Part shown: positions 1 to 11,769 of the stretch, piece after piece
Position numbering within the stretch: the stretch's first letter is position 1
Layout: each line of letters starts with the position of its first letter
Source: Macrotis lagotis
Taxonomy: Eukaryota; Chordata; Mammalia; Peramelemorphia; Peramelidae
DNA length: 64,000 bases
Reading direction: 5' to 3'
Assembly: GCF_037893015.1 (NCBI RefSeq)
Contig: NC_133661.1
Location: 182,816,508 to 182,880,507 of the forward strand
Program-made: the position numbers and the translations under genes
The notes under the pieces: generated by a model
What the model was told of the DNA's origin: nothing
Seen by the model: only the letters and a program-made list of their open reading frames with translations
The model's database searches: none

Positions 1-68
1 TTTGAGAAAAAGAGAATTGAGCACATGACTCCACCATTTTGAGAAAAAGAGAATTGAGCACATGACTC
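1..68. repeat. Tandem duplication, period 37 bp
   Basis: The first 31 bases recur without change starting at 38. The window edge cuts the array, so more copies may lie upstream. Confidence 0.85.
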
Positions 69-333
69 TCCTTAGCTAAAGTAACAACAAGGGGCTAAAG
101 CCATGATATGAAGGATCAAAGGAAAGACTTGGAGTTTGCCCTTTTATTATTTGAACAATTCACTTCTTTTGAAAATATAAATTTTTTCCCTTTCAATTGA
201 GTACAAAAACTTGGGGAAGTATTGTAAAGCTACAAGCCCAAATGAGTCTCTGGGGCAAAAGTGAGACTTGTTGGCATTTCAGAGGGTATTATGTTTGGCC
301 ACCCTATGTTTCCCCTTTCAAGGAGAAATCTAA
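69..333. other. Unassigned sequence
   Basis: AT-rich sequence with no ORF, repeat or site that I can support. Confidence 0.4.
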
Positions 334-349
334 TACATAGTATGATTCT

Positions 350-512
350 TTTTTTTTTTTTTTTTAGGTTTTTTTATTTTTGCAAGGCAATGGGGTTAAA
401 TGGCTTTCACAAGGCCACATAGGTAATTATTAAGTGTCTGAGGCTGGATTTGAATTCAGGTACTCCTGACTCTAGGGCCAGTGCTCTATCCACTGTGCCA
501 CCTAGCTGCTCC
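350..512 (-). mobile_element. tRNA-derived SINE (WSINE1-like)
   Basis: Antisense copy with the poly-A tail read as T-run at 350. Target duplications of 16 bp at 334-349 and 513-528 differ at one base, so it is fairly young. Confidence 0.9.
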
Positions 513-528
513 TACATAGTATAATTCT

Positions 529-2208
529 ATGGGTCTAGGGGACTGTTTAGCCTCTGGGGAAAAGAATAAGAACTTCATCAAAGGGTTATTGTGAGACATT
601 TATGTATTTTTTATGAGATCAAGTTTCTTCTGAACCTCATATATGCATTGTCATTTTTAATACTTTCTTGGAAGATGGGTACCCTTCATATCTATGGACA
701 CTTTTGCATGAGTTATTCTAAGATTTCCCAGAGGCAACTCTAGGTGGGGGCAAAATAAGACAAAGAGAAATTATTTTAGGGGCTGCTAAAAGTAAAGTTA
801 GAATCAAAGTCTGGAATTCTGGGCCACAGGTCCTATTTCTAAGAAAGTGCCATACAGTTTGGCATTTAATTATTCTTTAATTGTTATATTTATATAAAGT
901 TAATTTTCACTCCAGTTTGATTTTAACTACTTAAAGGACCATATCTTCTAGTTTTGTATATATTACACATCCCTGTGGAGTGCTAAGAACATAGCAGATA
1001 CTCAGCAAATACTTGTTTATTGATAACACAGACACTCAAGGAAAGTTTAAAGCTTTATATAGCTTACAGAACAATTTCTGTATTGTTCATCAATACACTT
1101 GACATAACATCATCACATTCCCCTACTGGATTACTGCCCATCAAGGAGCACCAATCGCATCCAGGGAGAGTTTTTGATATGAGCATCCTCTCAGCAGCTT
1201 CTAATAAGGAATTTTGTAACTATAAGTGAAGATAGTTGGGTGGAAAATTGGAAAAATATTTATAAGCCTGGGTCATAAATTCCATTCAGCTATCCAGTCT
1301 GGGAATTGCATTCCATTAATCATGTGCAAAAGTGTGTGACAGACATTGAATGTGCAGAGCTCCATATTCATACCCTTCAGTGTCTGCCTCTAAGGAGTTC
1401 AGAGCTTTGGGATATGAGGAGTCTTCACAGTACCCCCACATTTCATAGGTAGGAGGGTTGGAGGCACACAGTAGGAGTTCCTGTTCAGCTTATCCATAGA
1501 GTCAGAGGTAAATCTGGTGTGTAAACCCAAGTGTCTCAATATCCAGCTGTATCTCAATCAACTAAACTGTTCTGATAGTATGGCTCCTAGATGGCTAACC
1601 CCATCCTAATCCAGAGGTGGCTGGAGGCCAGCAACAAAAACAGAGGAGTAGTGATCCTATGGAGAGGGCACTAGGGAGTAAGAGCCATTCCCTGTATAAT
1701 ATTACCATTATTCTATAAGTTATCCTGTGGAGTGTACTCTAGGCTTTGCCCCAGCTGAGGAAGCTTCCTCTAGAGATAGCTGAGCTAATGAGAACTTTGT
1801 TGTAATTGTGACTTCCTTGCCCAAGTTTTCTAGGTGATTAAAGAGAGAGCACAATTAAAAGTGAACTTTACTCCTCAGGGCATGTGTTCCTGGCTAACTG
1901 ATTTCCCTGTGCTTGTTAAAAGTTTTGAGTATCTGAATCTTGCCCTGCCTGGGCAGAGCGACAGAGAGAATGGCACAGAGCCTGAAGCTGGTTCCCAGCT
2001 ACTATCCTTTAAATGCCTCTCAGTGAAGGCCAGTTTGGCCCCAGGGAGCTGAATGATATTTACCCTGAACAGGAGGAGAATTAGGGCACGGGAGAGAAGG
2101 ATGGAATCTTGGAAGGATGTGATAGAGAAAAATATTCTTAAAATACTAATGTTTTAGATTTCCACTCAATTAAAATAATTAAAAGAAATGAAAATTAGAG
2201 TTCCTTTT
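529..2208. other. Mostly unassigned, no gene seen
   Basis: The stretch at 960-1022 resembles the extreme 3' end of an L2 (GAACATAGCAGATACTCAGC, then AAATACTTG). The rest has no recognisable repeat or exon. Open frames at 1020-1229 and 1834-2052 have no family features. Confidence 0.4.
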
Positions 2209-2224
2209 AAAAAGCATAATTTAG

Positions 2225-2373
2225 GGGCGGCTAGGTGGCATAGTGGATAAAGCACCGGCCTTGGAGTCAGGAGTACCTGAGTTCAAATCTGACCTCAGAC
2301 ACTTAATAATTACCTAGCTGTGTGGCCTTGGGCAAGCCACTTAACCCCCTTTGCCTTGCCAAAAAAATAAAAT
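2225..2373 (+). mobile_element. tRNA-derived SINE (WSINE1-like)
   Basis: Full-length sense copy starting GGGCGGCTAGGTGGC and ending in an A-rich tail. Perfect 16-bp target duplications at 2209-2224 and 2374-2389 mark a recent insertion. Confidence 0.93.
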
Positions 2374-2561
2374 AAAAAGCATAATTTAGACACAAAATTA
2401 AGTTATTTGATGATGTTTTATTTTAGGTAGAGGAAAGAGTTATGGAGTCAGAGGACCCAGTTTCAAATATAATACCATTCTCGGGTCATACAAAATTATC
2501 AACTTAAAAATTAGCCTGTTATATTTGATCAAATATTTAATTAATTAATTCACCTCTTAAA

Positions 2562-3063
2562 GACTAGAGAAGCATGGAATGAGTTGTAGGATCTGATGCT
2601 GAATGAAGGCAGCAGAATCAAGAGAACAATGTACACATTAACAGCAACATTGTGAGATGATCAACCTTGATGGATGCAGCTCCTCTCAGCAATTCAGAGA
2701 GCTAAGACAACCATATTAGATTGGCTATGGACAATGTTATCCCCATCCAGAAGAAGAAAAACAAAACAAAAAAAAAATCCTTCAGAATTTGATGAACACT
2801 TTACAAAAATTATCTTTTATATTTCTCTTTCCTTTAATTCTAATTCCTTATACCAAAAATGGTCATTCTGTAAACATGATCATAAACACATGTATGTACA
2901 ATGTTAGCCTGACTGTTCACTGCTGAGGGGAAGGGGGTGGGAAGGGAAGGTGGAAGGAAATTTTGTAAATTAAAAATTTATATATGCACATGGATGAATG
3001 TTGAAAAAACTTTTATAATATGTATTTGGAAAAATAAAATATCAATTAAGAAAAGAAGAAAAA
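2562..3063 (+). mobile_element. L1 3' end, 5'-truncated
   Basis: Carries the last part of ORF2 and the 3' UTR (GGAGGGG-type G-rich stretch near 2925-2960), ending GGAAAAATAAAATATCAATT. Target duplications of 15 bp at 2547-2561 and 3064-3078 differ at one base. It is closely similar to the 3' end at 46665-47185. Confidence 0.9.
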
Positions 3064-3078
3064 AATTCACCCCTTAAA

Positions 3079-5750
3079 AATTCCTAAACTTATTGAATTT
3101 CAAGTCCTGATTGCTGTGGCAGCACCAAGACCAAATGATTTCGAGGGCCTTATACAGTCTATGAACTGGATGTCCATATCCATTCCCCCCCACACATTTT
3201 GTGGGAATGGATTTAACAGATAAATTTATATGTAAGCTCACATCTGACAAACCTTGCCACTTCCCTGAAATCTGGTATAATTTACAGATCTAGTCATGTG
3301 ACTTTGACATAATAAAATCAATTCCCCTCAGAAGTGGACAGACACCTTAGATACTATATACAACATTTTATTCTTGGCACAGAATCAATAAAAATAATAA
3401 AATAATGCATCATAAGACATTTATCATACAGCTGTGTGTCTCATAGCTTCAACAAAGCTGCTCCTAGAAAGTAAGTACATAAGCTATTTGAATCCCAAAA
3501 GTTTCAAGAAAGACCTAATTTATACTGTGTTACTGCTTCTCCTGTAAAGAAGTAAAGGAAAATATAACATACTCCCCAACTGATGTTTGACCCAATTCGT
3601 CCAGTAGAACTGGTTTCCAGATTAAGACTCAGAAATCTCTCAACCCAGGTTTAGTGTTTTCTCATAAGAGAAATTTGGGACATTTTTCTATTATATGTCC
3701 TGTTTCTAAGGAAATGCTGATCTCTAAGATTTATGTAAGCTTTTCTTCCTTGGGAATATTCTTGGGCTTTGGATTGGTGGGGAAACTATCAGTAGAAGGC
3801 TTCTATTAACTCAGTGGCTAAAACTTGTTGAGTAGTCTTCTTGTTGAGAAACTTTTCATGACCCACCCTTCACTAGCAATGTATGTGATGGAACAGAAAT
3901 GTAAAAGGTGAGATGAATATAAATATGCAGTGAGGTTTAGTATTGTCATCTTTAGGTCACTTGATTTGTTTTCTGGAAAATTGAGAAAAGTCATCTCACT
4001 CTCCTAATTTTCTTTTTGAAGGCGACCAATTTTGAAATTCTCAGTTCTTGATCATACTTGGTCTTCTAACATTCAAACCTGTCCCTCCCACCAGACTCTA
4101 TGACTCTTCTCATAAGAATCTTTAACCACTGGTAATACTTTCTGTTAGTCTCCTGAGTTATTTCCAGTTTCCCCAGGTTGTTATCAGTCATCATCACAGT
4201 AGGTTGAAAATTTTGTAATGAAATTCACAGTTCAAATGGAAGGGAGTGTTTAAGGTGAAGACAGTCACTGGCACTGTTAAATCAAGTTATCTCACAACAA
4301 CCCTGAGAGATGGGATTGGAATTCAGATCTTACTGATTCCAGGCCCAGTATTCCATATACTGAGCCACCAATCACCTCTGTATATGCTCCTGAATACACT
4401 GAATTTCACCTGGTTTGTCACTTTGAGAAAAGTCATTTCATAAAGTATTAGAAAATTATGGGGACATTCCACAATCAAATAGATATTCCTTTTTATTTAT
4501 GCTATTCCTAATAATTTGATTTGCCATCCTCTTGATGGAATTGGATCAGGTTATGGATTTTTAGCAGTTTCCATTTGATGCTAATTGCCTAATCTGGCAA
4601 GGCTAGTAATTTGAAAATACCATATACCAGGCCACAATACCCTGATAATCATGACAGAGCCTTGATTCTTTATTATTTTTTAATTAATTTTTAATATACT
4701 TTTTTTTTACCTTGGAAGGAGAGGTAGAAAGAGTAATAATTTCTTTAGGTATATTTTTTTTTTCTGGAAATTCCCGGAGCATTTCTTTCTTGGGTCTAGT
4801 TGAGTGAATAGTTGTGGCTTGAGAGAATTGGAGACACCTGGAATCAAATAAATTTTGTAGTCCCGTGGTCTGTGTGGGGAGGGCATTTTTTCCTATGTGG
4901 TATGGAACATGTCTTAGTGTTGCTGATATGGTGCAGGAAATGTGATATCTAGTTCTGGGGAGGCCATTTGCCATGGACCCCTTGAATACTGCAAATAGTA
5001 ATATTCAAAGTTGACCAAGGCTACCCTGATTCCTAAGAAATGTCAGATTGTGCTCAGTTCACCATAGGATGATAAGAAATATGTGATACTAGGTTATGCC
5101 TGATATCCAGCATGTAATTCCCAGGCTCTGATTATAAAGACTGTCTATCAAGAGGCACATGTGACTTCTGCAGTGATGACTTATTTAGAAAATTTTCTGA
5201 GTTTTCTGAACTCATCAAGACTTGGACCCAGAGCAACTAGTGTCCTGGTGCTTCCATTTTGAGGAGCAGGAACATTTGGGATGACAGTCTTGGTAGACTG
5301 GGGGATGGCAAATGGAGGTCACCACACAGCAGAATCCTTACATTTCCTTTGGCTGATCATTCCACTAAGTCACACCCTTGGAGATCCTAATGCAAATATG
5401 TCCTTTCCAATGCCTCTTTGGTGTTAGTTTGGGTTGGGCCCCTCCAAGTTACATAGGCTTTTGTGTATTGAGGAGTATAAGATTTAGGATGAGAGTTTGG
5501 GCTGGATGTGGACTGTGCTTAGGTTATCAATACAATTGTGACTAAGAGGGATTTTTATCATAGTGAGTTACTTGATGAAATCTAACAGTTGTCAAAGATT
5601 CTCTAAAAACACTATTTTGAGAAAATCATCTTAGATTAGATTAGATTTGCCAAGGATCTCTAAACAGATTCATCAATGTTAACTACTTCCATAAGATGCC
5701 TGGGATAGAATGGGAGAAAGTATTGTACTTTCCCAGGATCAGCAAATCTG
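3079..5750. other. Largely unassigned; one MIR fragment
   Basis: No gene is seen. An antisense MIR-type fragment lies at about 4265-4375. The region 3300-4250 and 4440-5750 shows no repeat or exon that I recognise. Confidence 0.4.
4265..4375 (-). mobile_element. MIR-type SINE fragment
   Basis: Antisense core and tRNA part: ATCTCACAACAACCCTGAGA followed later by CCAGGCCCAGTATTC and TGAGCCACC. Strongly diverged. Confidence 0.45.
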
Positions 5751-5764
5751 TTGGTTGGTAAATT

Positions 5765-5817
5765 TATCTATCTATCTATCTATCTATATCTATCTATCAT
5801 TTATTTATTTATTTATT
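5765..5817. repeat. (TATC)n and (ATTT)n microsatellite
   Basis: Tetranucleotide repeats inside the SINE tail. Confidence 0.9.
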
Positions 5818-5960
5818 TCAGTTTTTTTGGCAAGGCAAATGGGGTTAAGTGTGCCCAAGGCCACACAATTAGGTAATTATTTAGTGTCTGAGGCAGATTT
5901 GAACTCAGGTACTCCTGACTCCCAGGCCGGTGCTCTTTCCACTGCACCACCTAGCTGCCC
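5765..5960 (-). mobile_element. tRNA-derived SINE with microsatellite tail
   Basis: Antisense copy. Target duplications of 13 bp at 5752-5764 and 5961-5973 differ at one base and enclose the TATC/ATTT repeats, showing that the 3' tail itself grew into the microsatellite. Confidence 0.88.
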
Positions 5961-6032
5961 TGGTGGGTAAATTAAAAAAAAATTATTAAAAATCTTTTCC
6001 CCAATTATGTTTCTTTTCTTTCTTTTTTAAAT

Positions 6033-6208
6033 CTTATTGAGGCAGATTTGAACTCAGGTACTCCTGACTCCAGGGCTGGTGCTTTATCCACTACACCACC
6101 TAGCCACCCCTTCAGCTAGGCAATTTTTAAGAGTCTGAGCCCACATTTGAACTCAGGTCCTCCTTACTCCAGAGCTGGTGCTCTATCCATTGTGCCACCT
6201 AACCCCAC
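6033..6208 (-). mobile_element. Two adjoining SINE 5'-half fragments
   Basis: Antisense SINE heads at 6033-6110 and 6111-6208, each ending in a CCACCTA(G/A)CC box. Both lack the tail half. The second is more diverged. Confidence 0.75.
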
Positions 6209-6209
6209 C

Positions 6210-6945
6210 CTCCCTCCAATTACATTTCAACATTCATTTTTAGGTAAGATTTTGAGTTTCAAATTTTTCTCCCTCCCTTTCATCCTTCTTCCCTCCTCTT
6301 GACAGTGAATAATCTGATGTAGGTTATATATGTACAACTATGTTTAACATATTTCCATATTAGTTATATTGTGAAAGAAGAATCAGAACAAAAGAAAAAA
6401 ATGGGAAGGAAAAAATATAAATGATATGTTAAAAAGTGAAAATAATCTGCTTTGATCTGCATCCAGAGACTCTGGCTGTGGATGGCACTCTCCATCATAA
6501 GTCTTTTAGAATTGTCTCTGATTACTGTATGTCCATCATAGTTGATCATCATATAATGTTGCTCTTAATGTACACAATGCTTTCCTGGCTCTGCTCACTC
6601 ACTCAGCATTAGTTCATGTAAGCCTTTCTGGACTTTTCTGAAATCCACCTGCTCCTGATTCTTTATAGAACAGCAGTATTCCATCACATTCATATAACAC
6701 AATTTGTTCAGCCATTACCTAATTTATGAGCATCTCCTCAATTTCCAGTTCTTTGCCACTACCAAAAGAGCTACTATAATTATTTTTGTTCATGTAGGTC
6801 TTTTTCTCTTTTTTATGATCTCTTTGGGATTCAGACCTAGTAGTGGTATTGCTGAATCAAAGGATGTACACATTTTTATAGCCTTCTGGACAGAGTTCCA
6901 AATTGCTCTCCAGAATCGTTGGGTCAGTTCACAAGTGGTGGGTAA
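6210..6945 (-). mobile_element. L1 3' end, antisense
   Basis: Antisense L1 3' UTR (TTTGATCTGCATCCAGA) running into the ORF2 end (CTAGTAGTGGTATTGCTGAA, then TCAAAGGATG). Diverged, with stops in the ORF2 part. Confidence 0.8.
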
Positions 6946-6949
6946 GTTT

Positions 6950-8150
6950 TGAGTAAAACATCAGAAGCATCCTGAAGTTCCTTTAGAGAGCTATCAAAGG
7001 CAATAATCATTGTGGCTGCCAATCAAATTGGCCAACAGATGGCCTATTTCATTGGTCAGTATACCACAGAGGCTGCCCTAAAGTGTCTGGAGTAGAATAA
7101 TTTAAGTAGGAATCCCTAAATGGCATCAATTGAGCACTATGTCCCAGGAAATCAACATCCCAAAGTGCTCATTAAGTTTTCCCTATAGACATCCAGTTGG
7201 ACTTACAGTGAGATGATCATACTGCCCCTGAATTGTGTCTTTGGCTATTGATAAGTTCACCACTTTCTGGAAAACTAGTATTTTGGATCTGTAGTTATGA
7301 TAGCCGCTCTTAAAGTGTGCCCGCTCAGGTCCAGATCCCTCCTCACCATGATAATGTCTTGTTTCTGAGTGCTGTAAGATTTTATTGTTCTTTCTGGTCC
7401 CTCTGGTCACTGAAAGGTTCAGTTCTAGATTGGAACTTTAAGTTTTTTTCTGGTACTGGTTGAAGCCTACAAAACCAGAAGAAAAGGAAATTCTGTAGCT
7501 TCAAAGTTCCCATCTGATATTCCATCCAGCCTAAATTAATGAATTTGGGAATATCTTTTTAATTGGGAAAAGTGGTCACAGCAGTTATTAAAATGCTACA
7601 AATTAACATGTCCTTTGTCACTTTTAAATTGGAGGAGCTCTTTGAGAAATGATCCTGACAGGAAAATATTTCTGTTAAAGACAGTGTTGCTTGCCTTCTT
7701 TCAATAATTTTTCTCCAGGGTGTTTTGGGTGGTAAGGAGGGAACAGTCTATGGGGAACCAGGATCAGGAGTATTTCTAGATAAGGCTAGTAGGTCCCTCC
7801 AAGTTGTGAGATCAGTGATTATCAAAGGAGGTTAGTTAAAGATAGGGAGAAGCAGGAAGGCACCCAAAGTCTAGGCAGAGATTGTGACTAATTCAGGGGG
7901 ATTAAGGAGGAGTCTTGGAGGGAACTGCTAGGTAAACACATTCAGATTAGACAGGTGAGGGATGCTAATCAGACTCTGGAGTTATAAGTATCTATATCCT
8001 CACGAGAAACCTAGTGTAGATGACAAGGAACAAAGGTTAAGAATTTAGGTAGGGGATCTAGATAGAAACAAGAGGCAAGAAATTAGAATGGATCTTGTAT
8101 ACAGGCAGCTAAGAGACAGTGGCTTCTCCTTTACAATGTTGGTGATTTGT
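6950..8150. other. Unassigned, no gene seen
   Basis: No repeat family or exon recognised. Short open frames have no supporting features. Confidence 0.4.
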
Positions 8151-8154
8151 ATGT

Positions 8155-8272
8155 ACAAAGTTACTTGCATGTTGTCTCACTGTTAGAAATGGAACTCCTT
8201 GAGGACGTACATTGTATTTTTGTCTTTGTTTTCCAGTGCTTAGCATAGTGTTTAAAAGCCAGACTATTGATA
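8155..8272 (+). mobile_element. L2 3' end, sense
   Basis: TGCATGTTGTCTCACTGTTAG, CTCCTTGAGGAC and AGTGCTTAGCATAGTG are L2 3' UTR landmarks. Old and diverged. Confidence 0.7.
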
Positions 8273-8495
8273 AGCATTTATTAAGCTTTTACTATGTGCT
8301 GGGCACTGTGCTTAGTAATGCTGAGGATGTAAAGAAAGGCAAAAGATAATCCCTGCTCTCTAAGAGGAGCTCACACTCTAACAGGGGAGACAACATGTAA
8401 GCAATTACGTACATAATTATACATAGAATAAATAGGAAGTAATCAGTCGAGGGAAGATACTGGCATTAGAAGGTTTTGGGACAAAGTAATAAATG
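8265..8495 (-). mobile_element. L2 3' end, antisense
   Basis: Antisense L2 3' UTR: ACTATGTGCTGGGCACTGTG, TCCCTGCTCTCTAAGAGGAG and AGGGGAGACAACATG. It abuts the sense L2 end tail to tail. Confidence 0.8.
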
Positions 8496-8944
8496 CTTTT
8501 TGAGATAATGAAGACATATGGGATCAAAAGTCTTTTTCCAATAGATTAGTAGTCAAAGGATCCAAACAAATAGTTCTGAAAATGTTCTAAATCACTAATA
8601 AATAAGAAAAATGCAGATCAAAAGAATCTGGGAATTTCATATTAAACCTAGTAAATTGGGAAACATGATCAAAGTTGAGAATAGAGATGAAAACTTAGAG
8701 ACCGTAAAAACAAAAGGTAGCAATAAAAATTTATTTAGAAAAAATACTAGATTTGGAATTAATCCTTTATTAGGATTTACTAACATAACTCCTGCTTAGG
8801 ACCAGAACTCTTTCAGAACCCAAGTAGCACTGAACCTACAGGGGAAAGTAAGGAAGATCTGACTAGAATGGGAAGTGAGGGAATTCAGAGCAGGTTAATT
8901 TTAATGCAAGATTTTATCTTCTATCACAGTGAAAGACATCAATA

Positions 8945-9265
8945 TATATTTTTTTTAAATGTTCTCTTCCATTTTGAAAATTATCTTTTCTCAATGAATA
9001 AAAATTTACTTTTTCTCTATTTTTCTTCCTAATACCCTCCCCCTCTCATGAAAGAAAACTCTTGTTACAAACATGCATAGTCAAGCAAAACAAATTCCTG
9101 TTTTGGCTAAGTTAAAAAAATATATACCTCTTACTCTGCACCCTGAGTTCATCAGCTCTCTGTCAGTGATATTTTATCATTAATTCTCTGTACTTATGGT
9201 TGGACATTGAATTGATCAGAATTTCTAAATCTTTCAAAGTTATCTCACGTATGGAAATTATTTTA
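8945..9265 (-). mobile_element. L1 3' UTR, antisense
   Basis: AACATGCATAGTCAAGCAAA, then ACAAATTCCTG, and CAGCTCTCTGTCAG are the L1 3' UTR in reverse, as at 51640-51740. Confidence 0.75.
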
Positions 9266-9329
9266 AAGCCTCTTCAAGCATAAAACCTCATAATTATTTT
9301 TGAATTGGTATAGCCATTCTATGCAAATT

Positions 9330-9580
9330 CATACTTGTTGAGTGTCTACCATGAAGTTATCACGACACATTAAAGTTTATTAAATTTATAATAGTGGAAC
9401 AAATTAGGGTTTGCAGATCCTATATTATTATCATCCCCTTTTATAGATGGGAAAACCGAACCTCAGAGGAATTAAAAGACTTGTCTAGGGTTACATACTT
9501 AATAAGTGTTGAAGCCTAGATTTGATCTAGTTATTTGCTGACTCCAAGTCTGAGGTCCATCCTATTATACTGGCTAGACA
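9330..9580 (-). mobile_element. MIR, antisense
   Basis: TATTATCATCCCCTTTTATA, then GATGGG and CCTCAGAGGAATTAAAAGAC match MIR in reverse, running into the tRNA part with GACTCCAAG. Confidence 0.75.
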
Positions 9581-9714
9581 CTGAAATTCAAAAGAAGTAT
9601 ATATATAATACAGTTATAATATTCAAAGAGTTTATAAATCTTGCTAGGGAGACAATTTATAAGCATGAGACAATTAAAGGATGATATAAAGTAACATTTA
9701 ATAATCTGCTAAAC

Positions 9715-9912
9715 TGAGGGAGAAGCAATGTAGAATAGAGGAAAAAGCCCTACCTCTGGAGTTATAAGTCCTGGTTCAAATCCGACTTTGGATGCTTACT
9801 ACCTATATGACCTTGGGCAAAACAAGTTTCAGTTATATCATCTATAAAAGAAAGGGTTGGACTAGATGGTCTCTGAGGTCCCTTCCAGCTCTAGTACTGC
9901 GATCCTATGAAC
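9715..9912 (+). mobile_element. CORE-SINE (MIR/Mar type)
   Basis: Sense copy with GGTTCAAATCC (B box), GACCTTGGGCAA, and the 3' part TTGGACTAGATGGTCTCTGA followed by GGTCCCTTCCAGCTC. Confidence 0.8.
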
Positions 9913-10107
9913 ACCAGGAAGTTCCAAATATATGGTAGAGATGGTTATGTACATTTTTGAAGACATGATATTATCACACACTTAATAGACTACAATATAG
10001 CATAAACATAACTTTTATATGCACTGGAAAACCAAAAAGTTCACATGATTTGCTTTATTGCAATAGTTGTTTTATGGTGATAGTTTGAAACAATATCTCT
10101 AGGGTAT

Positions 10108-10205
10108 GCCTATTTTGGGCAGTTAGGTGGCACAATGAATAGAATGCTGGGCCTGAAGTCAGGAAGAATCATCTTCCTGAGTTTCAATCTAGTCTTATAA
10201 TCAAG
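10108..10205 (+). mobile_element. SINE fragment
   Basis: GGGCAGTTAGGTGGCACAAT head and AAGTCAGGAAGA; cut off after the B box where the HAL1-like element begins. Confidence 0.7.
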
Positions 10206-11425
10206 GGAAGCAGGAGCTCTGGCTACAATTTCAAGACTAGGAAAAGCACTAGCACCTTTAGCCACTGGGAAACAGGGTCCTTTCTGGATAAAGACAAGAG
10301 GACAGACCTGGAAAACACTTCTCTCCCTGCATCAAAACAGCCTTGGATGCACTGAAAATTTGGAGATCCCCAGAACTATCTTTGAAAACAGCAGCATAAA
10401 AAACATGAATCTTAGAACTGTGCTTCCCCACCTCTGGGTGAGTAGAACCCAACTTTAACATAAAGTTCACAATCAAGAAATAGTTTGGATAAATGAGCAA
10501 ACAATAATAAAAAGAACTTGACCATAAAAATATACTTATGGTGGTAGGGAAGACCAAGACATTAATGCAAAAGAAGACAACAATGTTAAAACAGCTACAA
10601 GCAAAACATCAAACAAAATTGATAATTAGATTCAAACTCAAGAAGAATTCCTAGAAGAGCTAAGAAAGAGATAAGAGTATTAGAGGAAAAACTGGGTGGG
10701 GAAAGAAATGAGAATGATGCCAGAAAATTATGAGAAGAGAATTAACATCTTGGTAAAAGAGACACCAAAAATACTGAAGAAAATAATAACTTAAAAAACA
10801 GTATTGACTAGAGTAATATGAAAAATTGCTTTAAATCACTTTTGAGTAGAGAAATGCAAATTAAAAGAGCTCCAAGGTACCACCTCACACCTCTCAGATT
10901 GTCCAATTTGATTAGAAAGGAAAATGATCAATGTTGGAGGGCATGTGGAAAAATTGGGACATTAAAGCATTATTGGTGGAGTTGTGAACTGATCCAGCCT
11001 CTCTAGAGAACAATTAGGTATTATGCCGAAAGGGCAATAAAAATGTGGATACCCTGTGATCCAGCAATATTACTACTGGGTCTGTATCTTGAAGAGATCA
11101 TAAAAAAGAGTAGAAATCTTACATGTTACAAAAATATTCATAACAGCACTTTTCTTAGTGGCAAAGAATTGGAAATTGAGGGGACGTCCATCAATAGAGG
11201 AATGGTTGAACAAACTGTGGTATATGTATGTGATGGAACACAATTGTATTATATGAAATCATGAGAGATGAGATTTCAGAAAAGCCTGGAAAGACATGCA
11301 AGAATTGATGCTGAGTGAAATGAGCAGAACAAGAAAAACATTAGACACATTAACAACAAGATGGGGTGATGCTCAACCATAATGGACTTGTTCATTTCAG
11401 CAGTACAATAATCAAAGACAATTTT

Positions 11426-11599
11426 TTTTAATTAGGATTTTGCAAGGCAAATGGGGTTAAGTGGCTTGCCCAAGGCCACACAGCTAGGTAATTATTAAGT
11501 CTCTGAGCCTAGATTTGAACCCAGGTACTCCTGACTCCAGGGCTGATGCTTTATCCACTGGGCTACCTAGCTGCTCCTATGTGCCACCTAGCCGCCCCA
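11426..11599 (-). mobile_element. SINE A of an adjoining pair
   Basis: Antisense copy. Its 5' end (right side) carries a repeated box, TACCTAGCTGCTCC then GCCACCTAGCCGCCCC. Target copies at 11411-11425 and 11600-11614. Confidence 0.85.
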
Positions 11600-11614
11600 A
11601 TGAAAGACAATTTT

Positions 11615-11769
11615 TTTTTTTTTTAGGTTTTGGCAAGGCAAATGGGGTTAAGTGGCTTGCCGAAGGACACACAGCTAGGTAATTATTAAGTGTCTGAGCC
11701 TAGATTTGAACACAGGTACTCCTGACTCCAAGGCTGGTGCTTTATCCACTATGCTACCTAGCCGCCCCG
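11615..11769 (-). mobile_element. SINE B of an adjoining pair
   Basis: Antisense copy. Target copies at 11600-11614 and 11770-11784, so the same 15-bp target occurs three times around the pair. Confidence 0.85.
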
